Part shown: positions 43,756-55,859 of the stretch, piece after piece
Position numbering within the stretch: the first letter of the stretch is position 1
Layout of the letters: each line of letters opens with the position of its first letter
NCBI GenBank assembly: GCA_015227615.1
Contig: JAALGZ010000012.1
Span: 1,116,001-1,180,000 of the forward strand
Direction: 5' to 3'
Length of the DNA stretch: 64,000 nucleotides
DNA from: Labyrinthula sp. Ha
Lineage: Eukaryota; Sar; Bigyra; Labyrinthulida; Labyrinthulaceae
Notes under the pieces: generated by a model
What the model saw: the letters and a program-made list of their open reading frames with translations, nothing else
Told to the model about the DNA's origin: nothing
Databases searched by the model: none
Made by a program: the position numbers and the translations under genes

Positions 43756-46700
43756 CTACTTTCCAAAACGTAGGGTTTTAGCTAGGGAACTAAAAACACC
43801 GGTTTTCCCACCTTCTCTTCTGACGTTGGGATTCTTTTTCTTTCGACTACCTAGGGAGAAGAAGTTAAACTTTCCATTTCTTTTTTTAGGCTCCTCTGCT
43901 CCAGGTGATCTTTCACGCGAGAAAAACCTTTTAAAAGAGCTACGCTTCTGTTGCTGTTGTTTCCTCCTTAGTGTACCTACAGCTTTTCCGTTCCTTAACT
44001 CTGTGCCTGTGCCACCATAGTATTGTGCTTGGATATCCTCATCTTCCATGCTACCCACTGTTACGACACTTCTTTCACTTTGTGTCTTGTTCCTCTTTCT
44101 TCCTTTACTAGTGAACATGTTAAATATACTAGTCCCGGATTTATACTTTCTACTACTGCTCTTGTGATGTTTAGCTCCTGGTTTTGAGCCCTGAATCTTA
44201 TTTCCAACAAACTTCGCGAAATTACGGAACCTTACAGTTTCAGGACGATCCTTTGCCAAATTTGGTGTGTTCATAGCGACCCAATCATTTTCGCTTATTT
44301 CACTGGATTGAACAGACTGTGCTCCTTCAATTGTAGAGAAACTAAAATGCTTATTGTATTTGGTTCCAATTTGGCTCTTCTGGTTACTAATCCTGTGGTT
44401 CCTATTTTCACCATTGTATCCATCATTGAAGCTCATAGCCTCAGCAAGATCTTCATATGGAACCACTTCACCTGCCTCCTCATCGTCAAAACTGAGAGAG
44501 TTGTAGAATTTAAGACTTGGGTTAAACGATTTCGTCGGCTTTTGCTTAAAGAACTCCTCTCCATCATCTCCATCGTCTAGTAAACCAGATAACTTTGACT
44601 TTGGTCTCTGTAGGTTCGACACCATCCTAGGTAATGGACGCTCAGATTCCGAAGACTTGTCTGGTTCAGAGTCTTCTTCACCATTTCGATCCTGTTCCTC
44701 CTTCAATTGTTTTAACTGATTTATCCATGCATCCATATCAAGGTCGTCGACTTCTTTGTCAACTTCTTGAGCCATTTGAAGCTCATCAACAACGCCCTTA
44801 AATTGTTCTTTCATCTTAGGTTGATTTGCAGCAATAAGCCTATCCTGTTCCCTACTCTTCTTGCCATACAGAGCAGAAGCCTCGCTTAGTTCCTTGCATA
44901 GGGGGAGGTTCTCATCACGGGCAAGCTGCAGCGCAGAATAAAGTTTCAGTATATTGTCACTTTCAACAGCGGCTGCAAGTTCACCTTTAATTACATTGTC
45001 ACGCCTTAATCTAGTTATCTTACCTTCTGCAGCCGACAATCCGCTTCTAAATCCATAGTATTTGACTCTAGAAACCAAGTGCTCAAGAAGTTCCAGGTTA
45101 TTAGCAGCAGTGGCTTTTTTTAATTTTCGCGCAAAATCAGCTTCAAGACTAAACCAATACCATTTCCGTGCAAAGCAGCGTCTAAATGTTTTTTGCAAGA
45201 AAATTACAATATCTTCCTTAGCTAATGAGTTGAGCGTATTCAGGTCAAACTGACAGTTTTCATCTTGTTTAAGATAAATTTTCTGCGTTGAACTTCCAAT
45301 GACATAACTTTTGGGTGGAAGAATTCCAAGGTCCATGACTCGCTTCATAAACACTTCAGGGCTATAATTCAAATCTCTATCACCGATAAGTGAAGGTAAA
45401 GTTTGATAATCCTTCTTCATAGTTTCTAGATTCATTCCAGATCCGAAACTACACTCACCAAAACGTTTTCCTAAGAAAGGTTTAATTCCAGACAATATCA
45501 ACTGCTTATAAATAAAACCAGAGTCCAGAGTTTTAGTAGACTGTTTCTCAGGGTTTGATGAAAAACAAAACACAAATCTTGGGGAGGTCAAATCGAGCAT
45601 CGTTACTACGGTGTTCAAAGTATCCCTAACCATGGTAGAAGTCGTGCTTTTCTTAGTTCCACCCTGTTTTTGAAACTTATTTTGCAACGTATTTAACCCT
45701 CGACTCTTGGTCACAGACGTACCAGCAGCTTCCGACTGGCTGCCATTGTTCTGAATGAACTTATTCTTCCTGAGTCTTGTGTCTATATTAGTGCGAGTTC
45801 TCCCCGACTTCTTACTATTTGTAGGAGTGTAACTTGATAAGTCAACGATCTCCAGGTCGGTACCCTGATTCCTGTTTTGGGAACCAAGTGCATCAGGAAA
45901 GGTATTTACGTCGCTTCCCCCCATGTCCTCGATTCGAGCCCGTGTTTTTTTATTGGGGAGAAGCTGTTGTTCACTCGTATTCTTCGGTCGGATAAGCCCT
46001 GCGAGATTAAATGTCATTGTCATCCCTAGACCAACTCGTCCAATGCTTCTTCTCTTAAAGTTCATACTGTTCCGTACGTTGCTTGATGACTGGTTACCTT
46101 CGTCGCCTCTTTCCATACCGCCTTGGTAAGACTTTTGCTTTGATTCTCGATTTCTTCTAAAACTCATACGCTTAATGCTCATTCTGTTCCTCTGAGCTTT
46201 ACGCATTTTTTGCTGCTTATTCTTTTTGGCCAGTCGTGCAGCAGCAATCTCAAGCTTGATTTGTTTCTGGCTTTCTTCATAGATTTTCAGAAGTTCCTTT
46301 TGTTGACTGGAAGGGGAAAATGTAGTCAATAGTTGTTTGACCAAAGGATTCTTTGTATTGTTTATAATATAATCTTGAATTTGTTCATCTAACACTGCTG
46401 ACATAGTCTTCTTCACAAATGACTTAACGTCATAGCTAATTTTTGCTCCGAAATGTTGAACAGTAAACGCGTACTTATTCGGTGACAGAACAAGATTATT
46501 GTGCAACTTATGTGTCTTTTCAATTCGCGCTATAATCTTTTTCGAAGACATCTGAAGTCCACGAAGTTCATCTTCCAAAATATTTAGTATACCAATGTTA
46601 GTACCAACATTAGTTTTTGCTTTAGGATTAGCACCCTTCGCATTAATGTTACTAAAAGTACGAGCCATGCTCATCCTTTTATTATAGCCTTTCTTAGTTT

Positions 46701-49344
46701 TTCCAAGATTATTTTTTTGGAGCTGTTGAGCTTGTTGAGTGGATATATTTTGCTTCACAATAAGAGGGAGAACAAGCTCGTTCCCTTCCTTAAAGTTAAG
46801 TGGAATACTATCAGTAGTCCACCTCTTCGCATTTCGTTCCAAAATGTTTATGGTGTAAAAACTATATAACTTCTCTTCTGCATAGTTATGAATAAGCTGT
46901 TCTAAAGAACCCAGATTGGAAGTGGTTCCAGATGCACCGAGGAGAAGACCTACGGATTCCAGCACAGTTATGATACCTATTTGTAGATTCTTGGTTTGTT
47001 TCGAAGTGCTATCTTTTGTGTGAGAGATCCCACTATTGATTTTATTCAACAACCAATTAAAGAGTCCAGAATATAGAGCCCTTACAATAGAATCTTTTCG
47101 TGCTAAGCACTTTGTTTTCGATTGGGCCTTCATGTAAAACTCAGTACCAATCTTCAACATACGAATATTAATAACCTCTGCGAGTTCCACAAGGTCAACA
47201 CCAAAATATTCTTTCTTAATTTCACCTTTATCCACAAGAAACTTTAACGGGACAGCATATCCTGAATTTTTCATTTTTCTAAGTTCATCCTTGTGTCGAT
47301 CTTGATTAAGATTCAACTCATTTTGGATGACCCCACGCTTCATAACAGGCGTCGGCTTATTATCACTATAAATATCAAATTTCTTCTTCGGGGTTCTATC
47401 ATCTATCTCTTCATCAAACTCCTTATCTTCCAAAAGTGTTTTCCCTTTGACGCTCGAAAATTGCTCCGCAGCACTGTCTGAGCTTACATATACTTCGACG
47501 TTCCCAATTTCCATCATGTCACTCAACACTGCGAGGAAAAGCTTGACGACATTTTCATTCAACCCGAGAAGCTTAAGTTTGTCCGTAGTTTCCTCCCAAT
47601 GAGTTGCTTCGGTTTCAGACACATCATCGGGAATAACATCTTGTTGAACCTGTTCTACGCCTCCAACTTTCTTCAACCTGGTTTCCTGACTTGGTTCTCC
47701 TTGGGGTTGTTTTCTCAATGACTTGCTATTAGATGAAACTCCTTTTGCAGATGCTTTGTCATTCGCTTTAAAAGTATTCCCAGTGTTCCCACTATCGTCC
47801 TTACCGTCAATGTGATCCAAGCAGAACTCGAGCTCAATGTACGCATCCTTTGGACAGCCTTCGAATTTGCATTTTTTATTAGATCTAGCTGTCTTAAAAA
47901 CCTCCTGCTTCTTCTGCTTCTCTAGATTCTGTTGGTAAACGTTTTTTAATTTCCCAACCTTTCTCGGTGCGGTCTTAGTTTCCTTTGGGGTTGCTTTTTG
48001 AACTTTCTTTGCCTGGGCTTTCTTACGTTCTTCGCGTTCCCGTTTCTCTCTTGCAAGTTTTTCCTTTGCTTCCTTTTTTTTTTTCATCGTAGCTTCCCGT
48101 TTCTTTCTCTCAATCTCCTGTTTCCTATAAAACTCTTCGACGTCTGCTTTAGTATAATTGAAAACAGGCATTGTGCCTCCATTTAAATAATAGTAATCCT
48201 TCTTTTCTCTAAACCTCATCTCCTTGTATTTCTTAGCAAGTTCTGGAGAGGCTTTGCAAATTTGTGAGAATACTTTAAATGTGGCTGACTGCCCGTTTGG
48301 AATACTTGCTGTATCGAGCAAGAAACTTCTGTATGCTGCTCCTATTAACTTCCCTTTCTGGTTTCCTTTTTCATCAACGTTCTCATCCTCATTCTCATCT
48401 TCGACAGCACTCTTTCGCTTTTTTTTATTCGAATAACCTAAGTGAAGTTCTGTCCATCTCAAAAAGTTTTCACCTCCAAAAAGTGTCAAAATCTGATCCG
48501 CTGCTTGAAGTTTCTCCCACCAAGTAGGATCATTCACAGCGCTTAAAGTGGCAACTTTTCTTACAAAATCTTGACTAACAGCCCTTCTACCACTATCTGC
48601 ATCTCCTGAAAGTACTAAGCTCTGCGGTGTGTTTCCTCTTCCTTCATTCAAACTATGAAAGCACTCAATTGCAAAGTTCTCAACAGTGAACTCAGTTTCT
48701 TTCTTCGTTTCCTCTTCATCCTCATCTTCCTCGTCAGAATCTTCTTCATCTTCGAGTGCTTCCATTCTCCTTATGTCACGATCTATTTTCTCTTCTTGAG
48801 ATAAAAACCGATTACAATACAACAAAGTCCTCTCGCCAACAAGCAGATAATCATAATCCTTGTTATTAAAATTATGGTTTAAATAGTGCATTATAACAGA
48901 ATCTGATAAGTCTTCTGAAAACAGAGATAATTTTTGCTTTGGCTCCAAGTGTTCCTTCTTCATTGGTTTCAACGACTTCGAAGCTTTGACAGACACTTTT
49001 TTTAATTGAAGTTTATCACCTTTGTAAATTACAAGTTTTCCATTCTCTTCGTTGTCTATGAGCTTATTTGTTGCCTGGTATCCTTGTGGTGCCACATAGG
49101 AAACTGAATTGGGTTTCATAGCCTTAGTGTTTGATTTAACAGCTTTGGCAACTTCGGCAAACTTTCTAGAAGAAACTTCGATCGTTTCCACAACAGTTGC
49201 AGGTTCAAAAACAGCATCTTTATCTGGAACCCAGGCATGGCTTCCAGGAAGGTATATTCGAGCACTTCTGTCTTTCTGTTTGAGCTGCAAAAAGTCCAAC
49301 GCCTTGCTTCGACTATGTAGATAAGCCTTATGGGATGACTCCAT
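43756..49344 (-). CDS. Divergent myosin-fold protein with lost nucleotide site ('pseudomyosin')
   Basis: 1862 residues in one exon. Myosin blocks occur in order: SH3-like HAWVPDKDAVFEPATVVE (36-53); P-loop position QSLVLSGDADSGRRAVSQDF (241-260); IGAAYRSFLLD...ATFKVFSQICKASPEL (334-369); LKLLGLNENVVKLFLAVLSD (590-609); DSIVRALYSGLFNWLLNKIN (751-770); LEQLIHNYAEEKLYSFY (814-830); FTVQHFGAKISYDVKSFVKK (960-979); the relay/SH region about 1235-1290; a converter end (YVIGSSTQKIYLKQ); and an IQ-like helix (IVIFLQKTFRRCFARKW, 1379-1395). The P-loop GESGAGKT is replaced by GDADSGRR, and switch I and II consensus are absent, so ATP hydrolysis is unlikely. Large charged insertions include a coiled coil (405-450) and a C-x4-C-x10-C-x2-H cluster (492-511). 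The basic tail is low-complexity. Possibly a cytoskeletal scaffold. Confidence 0.85.
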   Translation of the reverse strand: MESSHKAYLHSRSKALDFLQLKQKDRSARIYLPGSHAWVPDKDAVFEPATVVETIEVSSRKFAEVAKAVKSNTKAMKPNSVSYVAPQGYQATNKLIDNEENGKLVIYKGDKLQLKKVSVKASKSLKPMKKEHLEPKQKLSLFSEDLSDSVIMHYLNHNFNNKDYDYLLVGERTLLYCNRFLSQEEKIDRDIRRMEALEDEEDSDEEDEDEEETKKETEFTVENFAIECFHSLNEGRGNTPQSLVLSGDADSGRRAVSQDFVRKVATLSAVNDPTWWEKLQAADQILTLFGGENFLRWTELHLGYSNKKKRKSAVEDENEDENVDEKGNQKGKLIGAAYRSFLLDTASIPNGQSATFKVFSQICKASPELAKKYKEMRFREKKDYYYLNGGTMPVFNYTKADVEEFYRKQEIERKKREATMKKKKEAKEKLAREKREREERKKAQAKKVQKATPKETKTAPRKVGKLKNVYQQNLEKQKKQEVFKTARSNKKCKFEGCPKDAYIELEFCLDHIDGKDDSGNTGNTFKANDKASAKGVSSNSKSLRKQPQGEPSQETRLKKVGGVEQVQQDVIPDDVSETEATHWEETTDKLKLLGLNENVVKLFLAVLSDMMEIGNVEVYVSSDSAAEQFSSVKGKTLLEDKEFDEEIDDRTPKKKFDIYSDNKPTPVMKRGVIQNELNLNQDRHKDELRKMKNSGYAVPLKFLVDKGEIKKEYFGVDLVELAEVINIRMLKIGTEFYMKAQSKTKCLARKDSIVRALYSGLFNWLLNKINSGISHTKDSTSKQTKNLQIGIITVLESVGLLLGASGTTSNLGSLEQLIHNYAEEKLYSFYTINILERNAKRWTTDSIPLNFKEGNELVLPLIVKQNISTQQAQQLQKNNLGKTKKGYNKRMSMARTFSNINAKGANPKAKTNVGTNIGILNILEDELRGLQMSSKKIIARIEKTHKLHNNLVLSPNKYAFTVQHFGAKISYDVKSFVKKTMSAVLDEQIQDYIINNTKNPLVKQLLTTFSPSSQQKELLKIYEESQKQIKLEIAAARLAKKNKQQKMRKAQRNRMSIKRMSFRRNRESKQKSYQGGMERGDEGNQSSSNVRNSMNFKRRSIGRVGLGMTMTFNLAGLIRPKNTSEQQLLPNKKTRARIEDMGGSDVNTFPDALGSQNRNQGTDLEIVDLSSYTPTNSKKSGRTRTNIDTRLRKNKFIQNNGSQSEAAGTSVTKSRGLNTLQNKFQKQGGTKKSTTSTMVRDTLNTVVTMLDLTSPRFVFCFSSNPEKQSTKTLDSGFIYKQLILSGIKPFLGKRFGECSFGSGMNLETMKKDYQTLPSLIGDRDLNYSPEVFMKRVMDLGILPPKSYVIGSSTQKIYLKQDENCQFDLNTLNSLAKEDIVIFLQKTFRRCFARKWYWFSLEADFARKLKKATAANNLELLEHLVSRVKYYGFRSGLSAAEGKITRLRRDNVIKGELAAAVESDNILKLYSALQLARDENLPLCKELSEASALYGKKSREQDRLIAANQPKMKEQFKGVVDELQMAQEVDKEVDDLDMDAWINQLKQLKEEQDRNGEEDSEPDKSSESERPLPRMVSNLQRPKSKLSGLLDDGDDGEEFFKQKPTKSFNPSLKFYNSLSFDDEEAGEVVPYEDLAEAMSFNDGYNGENRNHRISNQKSQIGTKYNKHFSFSTIEGAQSVQSSEISENDWVAMNTPNLAKDRPETVRFRNFAKFVGNKIQGSKPGAKHHKSSSRKYKSGTSIFNMFTSKGRKRNKTQSERSVVTVGSMEDEDIQAQYYGGTGTELRNGKAVGTLRRKQQQQKRSSFKRFFSRERSPGAEEPKKRNGKFNFFSLGSRKKKNPNVRREGGKTGVFSSLAKTLRFGK

Positions 49345-52300
49345 TTTGAGTTGTGATGCTAAAATTATTAATTAGGGGAGCAATTGTATCGACAAATTTA
49401 GTAATTGATCCTTATATTTAGCCAAATATGTTTTGCTTTAACCCGTTGATAGTCGTTTACCTTTTCGGTTCGTTTAACTCAAGGAATGCAAGTATGGCTA
49501 TTTAGGACAACTATAATCCCGTGTGCAAAAAATGGAAGAGAAATTCTAGCAAAGATAAGAGAAAAAAGTAAAATTCCTAGCTTTCAAAACAGTTGCTTGT
49601 TTTACACCTTTATAAATGAGTTAAACTAGGGAAACGAAAATAAATATGAAAAATAATATGTTATTAAAGAACTTAGGCTTCAAATTGTAAGATTTGTAAG
49701 TATGTGTGCAAGAAACAGTTGAAGACAACATTGGAACTTTGTCATTACACATAGGGACACTAACAGAGGTCAGGAAAACCTTTTATAGTGCTTCATGTTA
49801 CTAATTTTTGCATCAAGTATTTGAACTTCCAAGTGTTTCAGCTGCATTTTTTTCCTGAACAAGGCAATTTAACTGTGTTCCTCATTATACTTGATGGAAA
49901 GGATATTATGCTAGGTTTGCACACAGATTGAAAAAGGTGGATCTTTAGTCAATTATGTATCTTTATTATCTCAGCCTTTGGTTAATATTCCTTTTAGTTT
50001 TCTGCGACTTTATTGAACATTGTTAAATTAGGCTAGCAAACCACCATAGGGAACTTTCAAGCAAGTGCGAGGGTTTGGGTAATAAATCAAAGAAACTCAA
50101 CTGTTTTACACAGAATACCATTGATTCTTAATTCTTGTGTGCGGCTAAACTGCCTAGGTAGCATGACTTGCTCTTCTCGGTTTTGCATTTGGTTCCATGC
50201 CAAAGCTCAACCCCAAAATAATGTGGTCACATCCATAAGCAGAATAGCGTCCTTTCAGGCAAAGATGATCTCTATGTTTCTAATAAATGTTTAAGAAAGT
50301 TACAAAATACTCTAGGTTTCTTTAGTGCAATGATACAACGATTAGAACATCAATCTTCACCAACGAAAGAGAAGAAAAGGACTAGTATGATTAAATCATG
50401 GTTCATCCAATGTGAATCTATGGTGCCCTTAAGGATGGCACAGAAGAAAAGGTGGTACTGAACTATGAGTAGCTGTGTCAAGTAGTAGAAAAAAGTTCAT
50501 GTTTATAGTTTTTGATATAAATATGTAGTTTGCGCAGGTCAGTTAGTTTAAAGTATACGTTTCGAAAGTATTATTCGGTACCAAGGCAGACTTAATAATA
50601 ATTTTTTTTTAAAGCTAAACATCGTTTCAACAACAACCATAACTACATTTGCACCTCTTTTCCAAGCACATTATTTTTTTTAAGCTTGAGACATTAGTTC
50701 ATTATGACTATGAACATTTCAAACTCGACACTTAGCCTTTTTGCTAAGATTTTCTCCTCCGGATTTCTGAAACGATTAAGTCTCTAGGATTTGTGTGAAA
50801 GCAGAAAAGGTTGCCACTCAAAAGCTTCAATCCGCCTACTCTCTCTAAGCAAATCGACTGATAAATATATCGGAACCATGTCTATTAAAATGTTTCTTTC
50901 TGTGGGTTATCAATTGGAAAATCCTCAAGAAAAATCCTCGTGAAACTTTATTAATAAATAGATGCTTCTCTCGGTACTAGTGCATCGTATGAGTTCTAAG
51001 GTTATACTCAGGTATTGCCAAGTTCCTGTGCTCTTCTGTTATAGTTTTTCCAACATAAATTTTAAGAGACTTTCTCCAGAATCAAGAAGCAGGACATCAT
51101 TCAGTAAGTTCTGCTTCACATATTGGCTAAATACTCGATTATTGTAATGAATTAAATTGCTCTTGTCAGCTGCTGTCTAGCTGATGAAGAATAAGTTATA
51201 GTTTAGTTGACGTGGTCTTACCTTAACCCACTGAATGAAGCTACTGAACTTAGTTTCTATTTTGTTTGGCAGCGACTAGTAGCTCCCTTGCATATGTAAA
51301 CGTACATGTAAGTAGCTGTACAAGTTACTGATTCAGAATTCTTTAACTTTGCTCTCACTTATTGTGTTCATTTACTTTCTTAAGGTATTAATTCCCTTTA
51401 AAATACTTATTTAAGTGCTTCAAATAAGTTTTGACTCAAGCAAATTGATTTTATTCTGCAGAGAACACGACTCGTTTTCTGTCTAATGCGAAGTTCTTAT
51501 CATGCTGTTGTATAGCCTAAATTACTACATCTCATAGGCCAAAACAATCGAAAGCCCTCAAATTAATAAAGTCAGAAATTATAAAATTTGTATTAAATAT
51601 CAAATAGTGAAAGGGTGCTCGAGTAGCCACACGTATAAGCCATACATGCTGTAGCACGGAATATACGATAGGTTAGTTTGTGAAAGATTCATCGAACTTT
51701 ACCGACTATTCATTTTGTATGAGTCAAACTTTTATTATCTTGAGGCAAATAAAGTAAGTTATCTGATACAGTCTCGAGGTTTAATCAGGTTCCAATGAAT
51801 ACTGCAAAAATAGACTCGAGTTTCATAAATTAACTTTCTAATGGTTGAGTGTAATTTTGCATCGCAGTAAAAATCCACGCAAAGAACACATTAAGAAAAG
51901 AAACAGAAAACAATGATCTTGCAAGGAAATTAAAAAGTTCGAAAAAAGGTGGAGGCTAATGAAATGTCAATCATATCAGGAATTTTGATGAGAAACAAAC
52001 GTTTGCATGGAAAAAGAATAAAGGGGCGGCAACCTTACTGTGAATCAATTATGTTGGTTTTCCTTGCAAGAAAAGGGAGAGAAGAAATTATGAAGTAAAA
52101 CGCAAAGCATTTCCTAAGAAATAGCTTTAAACTGTAGCAACATGTCGAATCTGAGGAGATGATCGGGATGTAGAAAAGAATTGAAATTCTAGTAGCATAC
52201 TGTCGGACTGTGTAAGTGTGAGAACACAATGCACTAAGGCATGAGAGCAGAAAGTGCTCGAGAAATCAAGAAAAGTTTATTTTCATTACTAGAATAAAAA

Positions 52301-54319
52301 CTGGTGCAGATGGAAGAAAAATCTTTCCTGAAGTTCTCTTTCGCGTAAGTCATACTAAGGAATAAGTATAAGACTTGGGTAAGTTCAGAAGAGAGGGGCA
52401 CCAATATTTCTATCCTAGCCATGCATGACGGTTGAAAAGAGTAATGAATCAAAGAGGAGCGAAAACCTGATCTCTTAATGTGGCAAGGAAAAGCGGGTTA
52501 TTTGAAAATTTTGTTGAAGGTCTTTGCAGCGACAACACCAATGGTAGAACTAAACAGACCAGCTTACAAGCAAACGGAGCAACTGATCGACAGATGATGT
52601 ATACTAGGGCATGGACGACAAACATAGTAGCACATCAATTTTTCCAACAAGGAAATCATGAGAAACTTGATAGAGCTAAAGTACTCAACAAATTAGACCC
52701 ATATCCAGTACGGAGATGTCTAATGAAGAAAATAAGAGAAGGAACTAAAAGAGATGAGGTTACTACAGCAGGTTCAATGTTGCAGTCAATGAAATTGAAA
52801 GTCAGAAGTTTGGGGACTGGGACTTTCAAAGTCCATGACAAATTTGAGGGATATAGTTCAAAGTGAGAAATGTAAATCAATAGATACTACCTAATTGCAA
52901 ACTTGCTAAACAGTATGGAATATATGTATTTAGCGTAACTTGAACATATACTATTTTAATCAAAATAAAGCAGTTCTAACATAACTTCATCGTATTTGTT
53001 CTCAAAACTTCAAGTATTATCATGCTTCAGATGGGACCAGTCCAATTATGTACTATACAGACATCGCTATGAAATGGTACATATTTCTCCTATTGCAGTA
53101 CACACATGGCCTAGGACATATAGGCGTCCTCGATCGTTAGTTTGGGTTTTCAGGGAGCTTGCTAATCCAAAACTAAGATACTAGCCCCAAGTCGAAAACT
53201 ATTCTAAGAACTTAATAGTTAGTGCCTAACCTTGTATCAGACTTTTCTCAGGGTGAAGCCGGCGGATGAAAAACATTTGAAGATCAAGTTCTCTCAATAG
53301 AACTAGTGAGCAGAGTAAAACAGGTTTCTCTTTGGGAGATTATGATGGACATGAAATAGGTATGTAGTTCACGGGATAGTGCCCGGATGATGGATTTAGA
53401 TTTTGGAAAACTGTGTATCAAGCTCTAGTCTATTAAATTTAACCTAGCAACTAAGGATTCCGAATAAGTCCTCATTTGAGGAACCATTAGGGGTTTTGAG
53501 GAAATTTCCCAGTGAGTGAATCTCGATACCACATTGAGTGAGGAAGAAGGAGCTCATTTAGAATTTTGAAGTGCGAAGTTGTCTGAGTTCAATTGATTGA
53601 AGAATTAATTCCTCACTTAGGAGTTTACTGATGTTTCTTGAAGAATAGACACTGGATTTCTGAGGAATTAACTGAGAATTTCTGAGGAGTTGCTTGAGGA
53701 GTCTTGAGGCTCCTAAATTACTCAAAGAGAAATTTTACACACTCTGTACCCGAAGTTGGGACTTGCTCAACAACACCACAACAATAAAAAAAATACTACT
53801 TTGTGTCTAGAGTGGACTAGGTTATATTCATATTATTTTTCCTGTGATGCTTACTAGTGTTTTTGTTGAAATGGGGACAAATTAAGTATTACATCGGCAG
53901 AGAAACCGCGTACTAGTACATTTATTCGATGTTTGAAGGTTAAACTGTCCCTGTGCCGAGAACAAACTTTCCGAAAAAGCTTTCCTTCTTAAACAAAGGA
54001 CAACTTCTTTTCTTTAGTATCATTAGTACAAGCAACTAAGATGTTAAGCATTAAATCTAGTATAGCTACCAAAAAGATTTCGCTAAATACAATGCTTTAT
54101 TTACTCATAGTATACTTTCAACTTGAGTAAATATGACACAATTTGCTATGGTTACCCCAGGCAACACTATGTTTAAGACTGATCTCATTTAGCTCTTCCA
54201 GTTCCTTCTATATTATTCACTTTGAAACCGATATAACAGTCTTGCATCGAGTCATCAACATTGTTAACTAAAACATATGGTTTTGGGTGCCGTAAACACA
54301 ATAAGCAAAGAAGGCTTGT
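49345..54319. other. 5-kb region without a confident gene
   Basis: AT-rich. Holds one weak frame (52471-52866). 53460-53740 contains many short GAGGA/CTCA words (for example CCTCATTTGAGG, 53470-53481), perhaps a decayed repeat. 49345-49600 is presumably the promoter of the myosin-like gene. Confidence 0.45.
52471..52866 (+). pseudogene. Unrecognised open frame, possibly a coding fragment
   Basis: 132 open codons with coding-like composition (GLFENFVEGLCSDN, KVLNKLDPYPVRRCLMKKIR) but no ATG before the MMYTRAW segment and no recognised family. In this AT content a frame this long can arise by chance a few times in 64 kb. An upstream exon joined by a tiny intron is possible. Confidence 0.25.
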
Positions 54320-54338
54320 GGCGTTTTGAAAAAACGCC
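54320..54338 (-). terminator. Histone 3' hairpin (H2A)
   Basis: Minus strand GGCGTTTTTTCAAAACGCC followed by ACA, 14 nt after the H2A stop. Identical in all four histone genes. Confidence 0.92.
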
Positions 54339-54352
54339 TTTTATTTAAGGAT

Positions 54353-54736
54353 TTACTTGTCAGCTTTCCCTTTTTTCTTTGGCATAAGTACAGCATGAAT
54401 ATTTGGAAGAACTCCACCTGAAGCAATTGTAACTCCACCAAGTAGTTTATTCAACTCTTCATCATTTCTAACTGCAAGTTGAATGTGTCTTGGGGTAATT
54501 CTCGTCTTCTTGTGATCTCTAGCAGCATTTCCAGCAAGCTCTAAAATTTCAGCAGCAAGGTATTCAAGCACTGCAGCCATATACACTGGAGCACCTGCAC
54601 CTACTCTCTTCGAGTAACCTCCCTTTTTAAGGTATCTAGCAATTCTTCCTACCGGAAACTGTAGTCCAGCTTTAGCTGATCTTGTTTGACTTTTGCCTGA
54701 AGCTTTTCCTCTTCCTCCTTTTCCTTTTCCTGACAT
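54353..54736 (-). CDS. Histone H2A
   Basis: 127 residues from ATG 54736; the frame runs on upstream through the promoter, but [14 protein letters not shown] is the standard H2A start. Core signatures are [35 protein letters not shown], the [23 protein letters not shown] acidic-patch region, and [11 protein letters not shown]. It ends KKKGKADK without an SQ(E/D) motif, so it is canonical rather than H2A.X. Nucleosome core with H2B. It shares a 134-bp divergent promoter with H3. The mRNA probably ends at the 3' hairpin instead of a poly(A) tail (inference). Confidence 0.98.
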   Translation of the reverse strand: MSGKGKGGRGKASGKSQTRSAKAGLQFPVGRIARYLKKGGYSKRVGAGAPVYMAAVLEYLAAEILELAGNAARDHKKTRITPRHIQLAVRNDEELNKLLGGVTIASGGVLPNIHAVLMPKKKGKADK

Positions 54737-55281
<545 letters not shown>

Positions 55282-55294
55282 ATATATTCCAAAA

Positions 55295-55313
55295 GGCGTT
55301 TTTTCAAAACGCC
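55295..55313 (+). terminator. Histone 3' hairpin (H3)
   Basis: GGCGTTTTTTCAAAACGCC preceded by AAAA and followed by ACA, 13 nt after the H3 stop. Confidence 0.92.
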
Positions 55314-55827
55314 ACAGTTTGTTTCAAACTAACGACGGATGGTTTCTTGAAGAGAACAAAAGAAGACACAGGTTGTGTCCCAATGAAAGTAGCCGACTTT
55401 ACATGAAAAATGTTCATCTTAACACAGAAGGTGCTATTGAGTAAAAAATAAATGTTACTTTTAACAAGACACAAATTTCAAAGCGAAGATGGAAAAACAA
55501 AAACTATATAAAAGTTCTTAGCTAAAATTGTGTCATGGCTTTGTCATTATTTTGCCTAATTCCATCGAATGTAGTGTATGATTTGCTTAGAAAGAAATAT
55601 CCGGTACCTCCATCTACAGTATTCCTTTCTTGAAGCTCCGAAACCTTTTCTTTAACTAAATTCAACTTCAAAGAATTGACCTGAAAGTAAACTTTCAGTT
55701 TTTCTTGGAACCTATTGGTGAGTTAAACTCCTTCCACATTGAATTTCTGAACTATAACCATAGCTTCAACTAAATAATTTCTTTCCTAGACAGTCTCACT
55801 GACACATTATTTGTATATATATACTGT
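55314..55827. other. Spacer between the two histone pairs
   Basis: 514 bp lying downstream of both H3 and H2B; no gene seen. Confidence 0.5.
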
Positions 55828-55846
55828 GGCGTTTTGAAAAAACGCC
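55828..55846 (-). terminator. Histone 3' hairpin (H2B)
   Basis: Minus strand GGCGTTTTTTCAAAACGCC preceded by AAA and followed by ACA, 13 nt after the H2B stop. Confidence 0.92.
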
Positions 55847-55859
55847 TTTGGCTTTCCGC

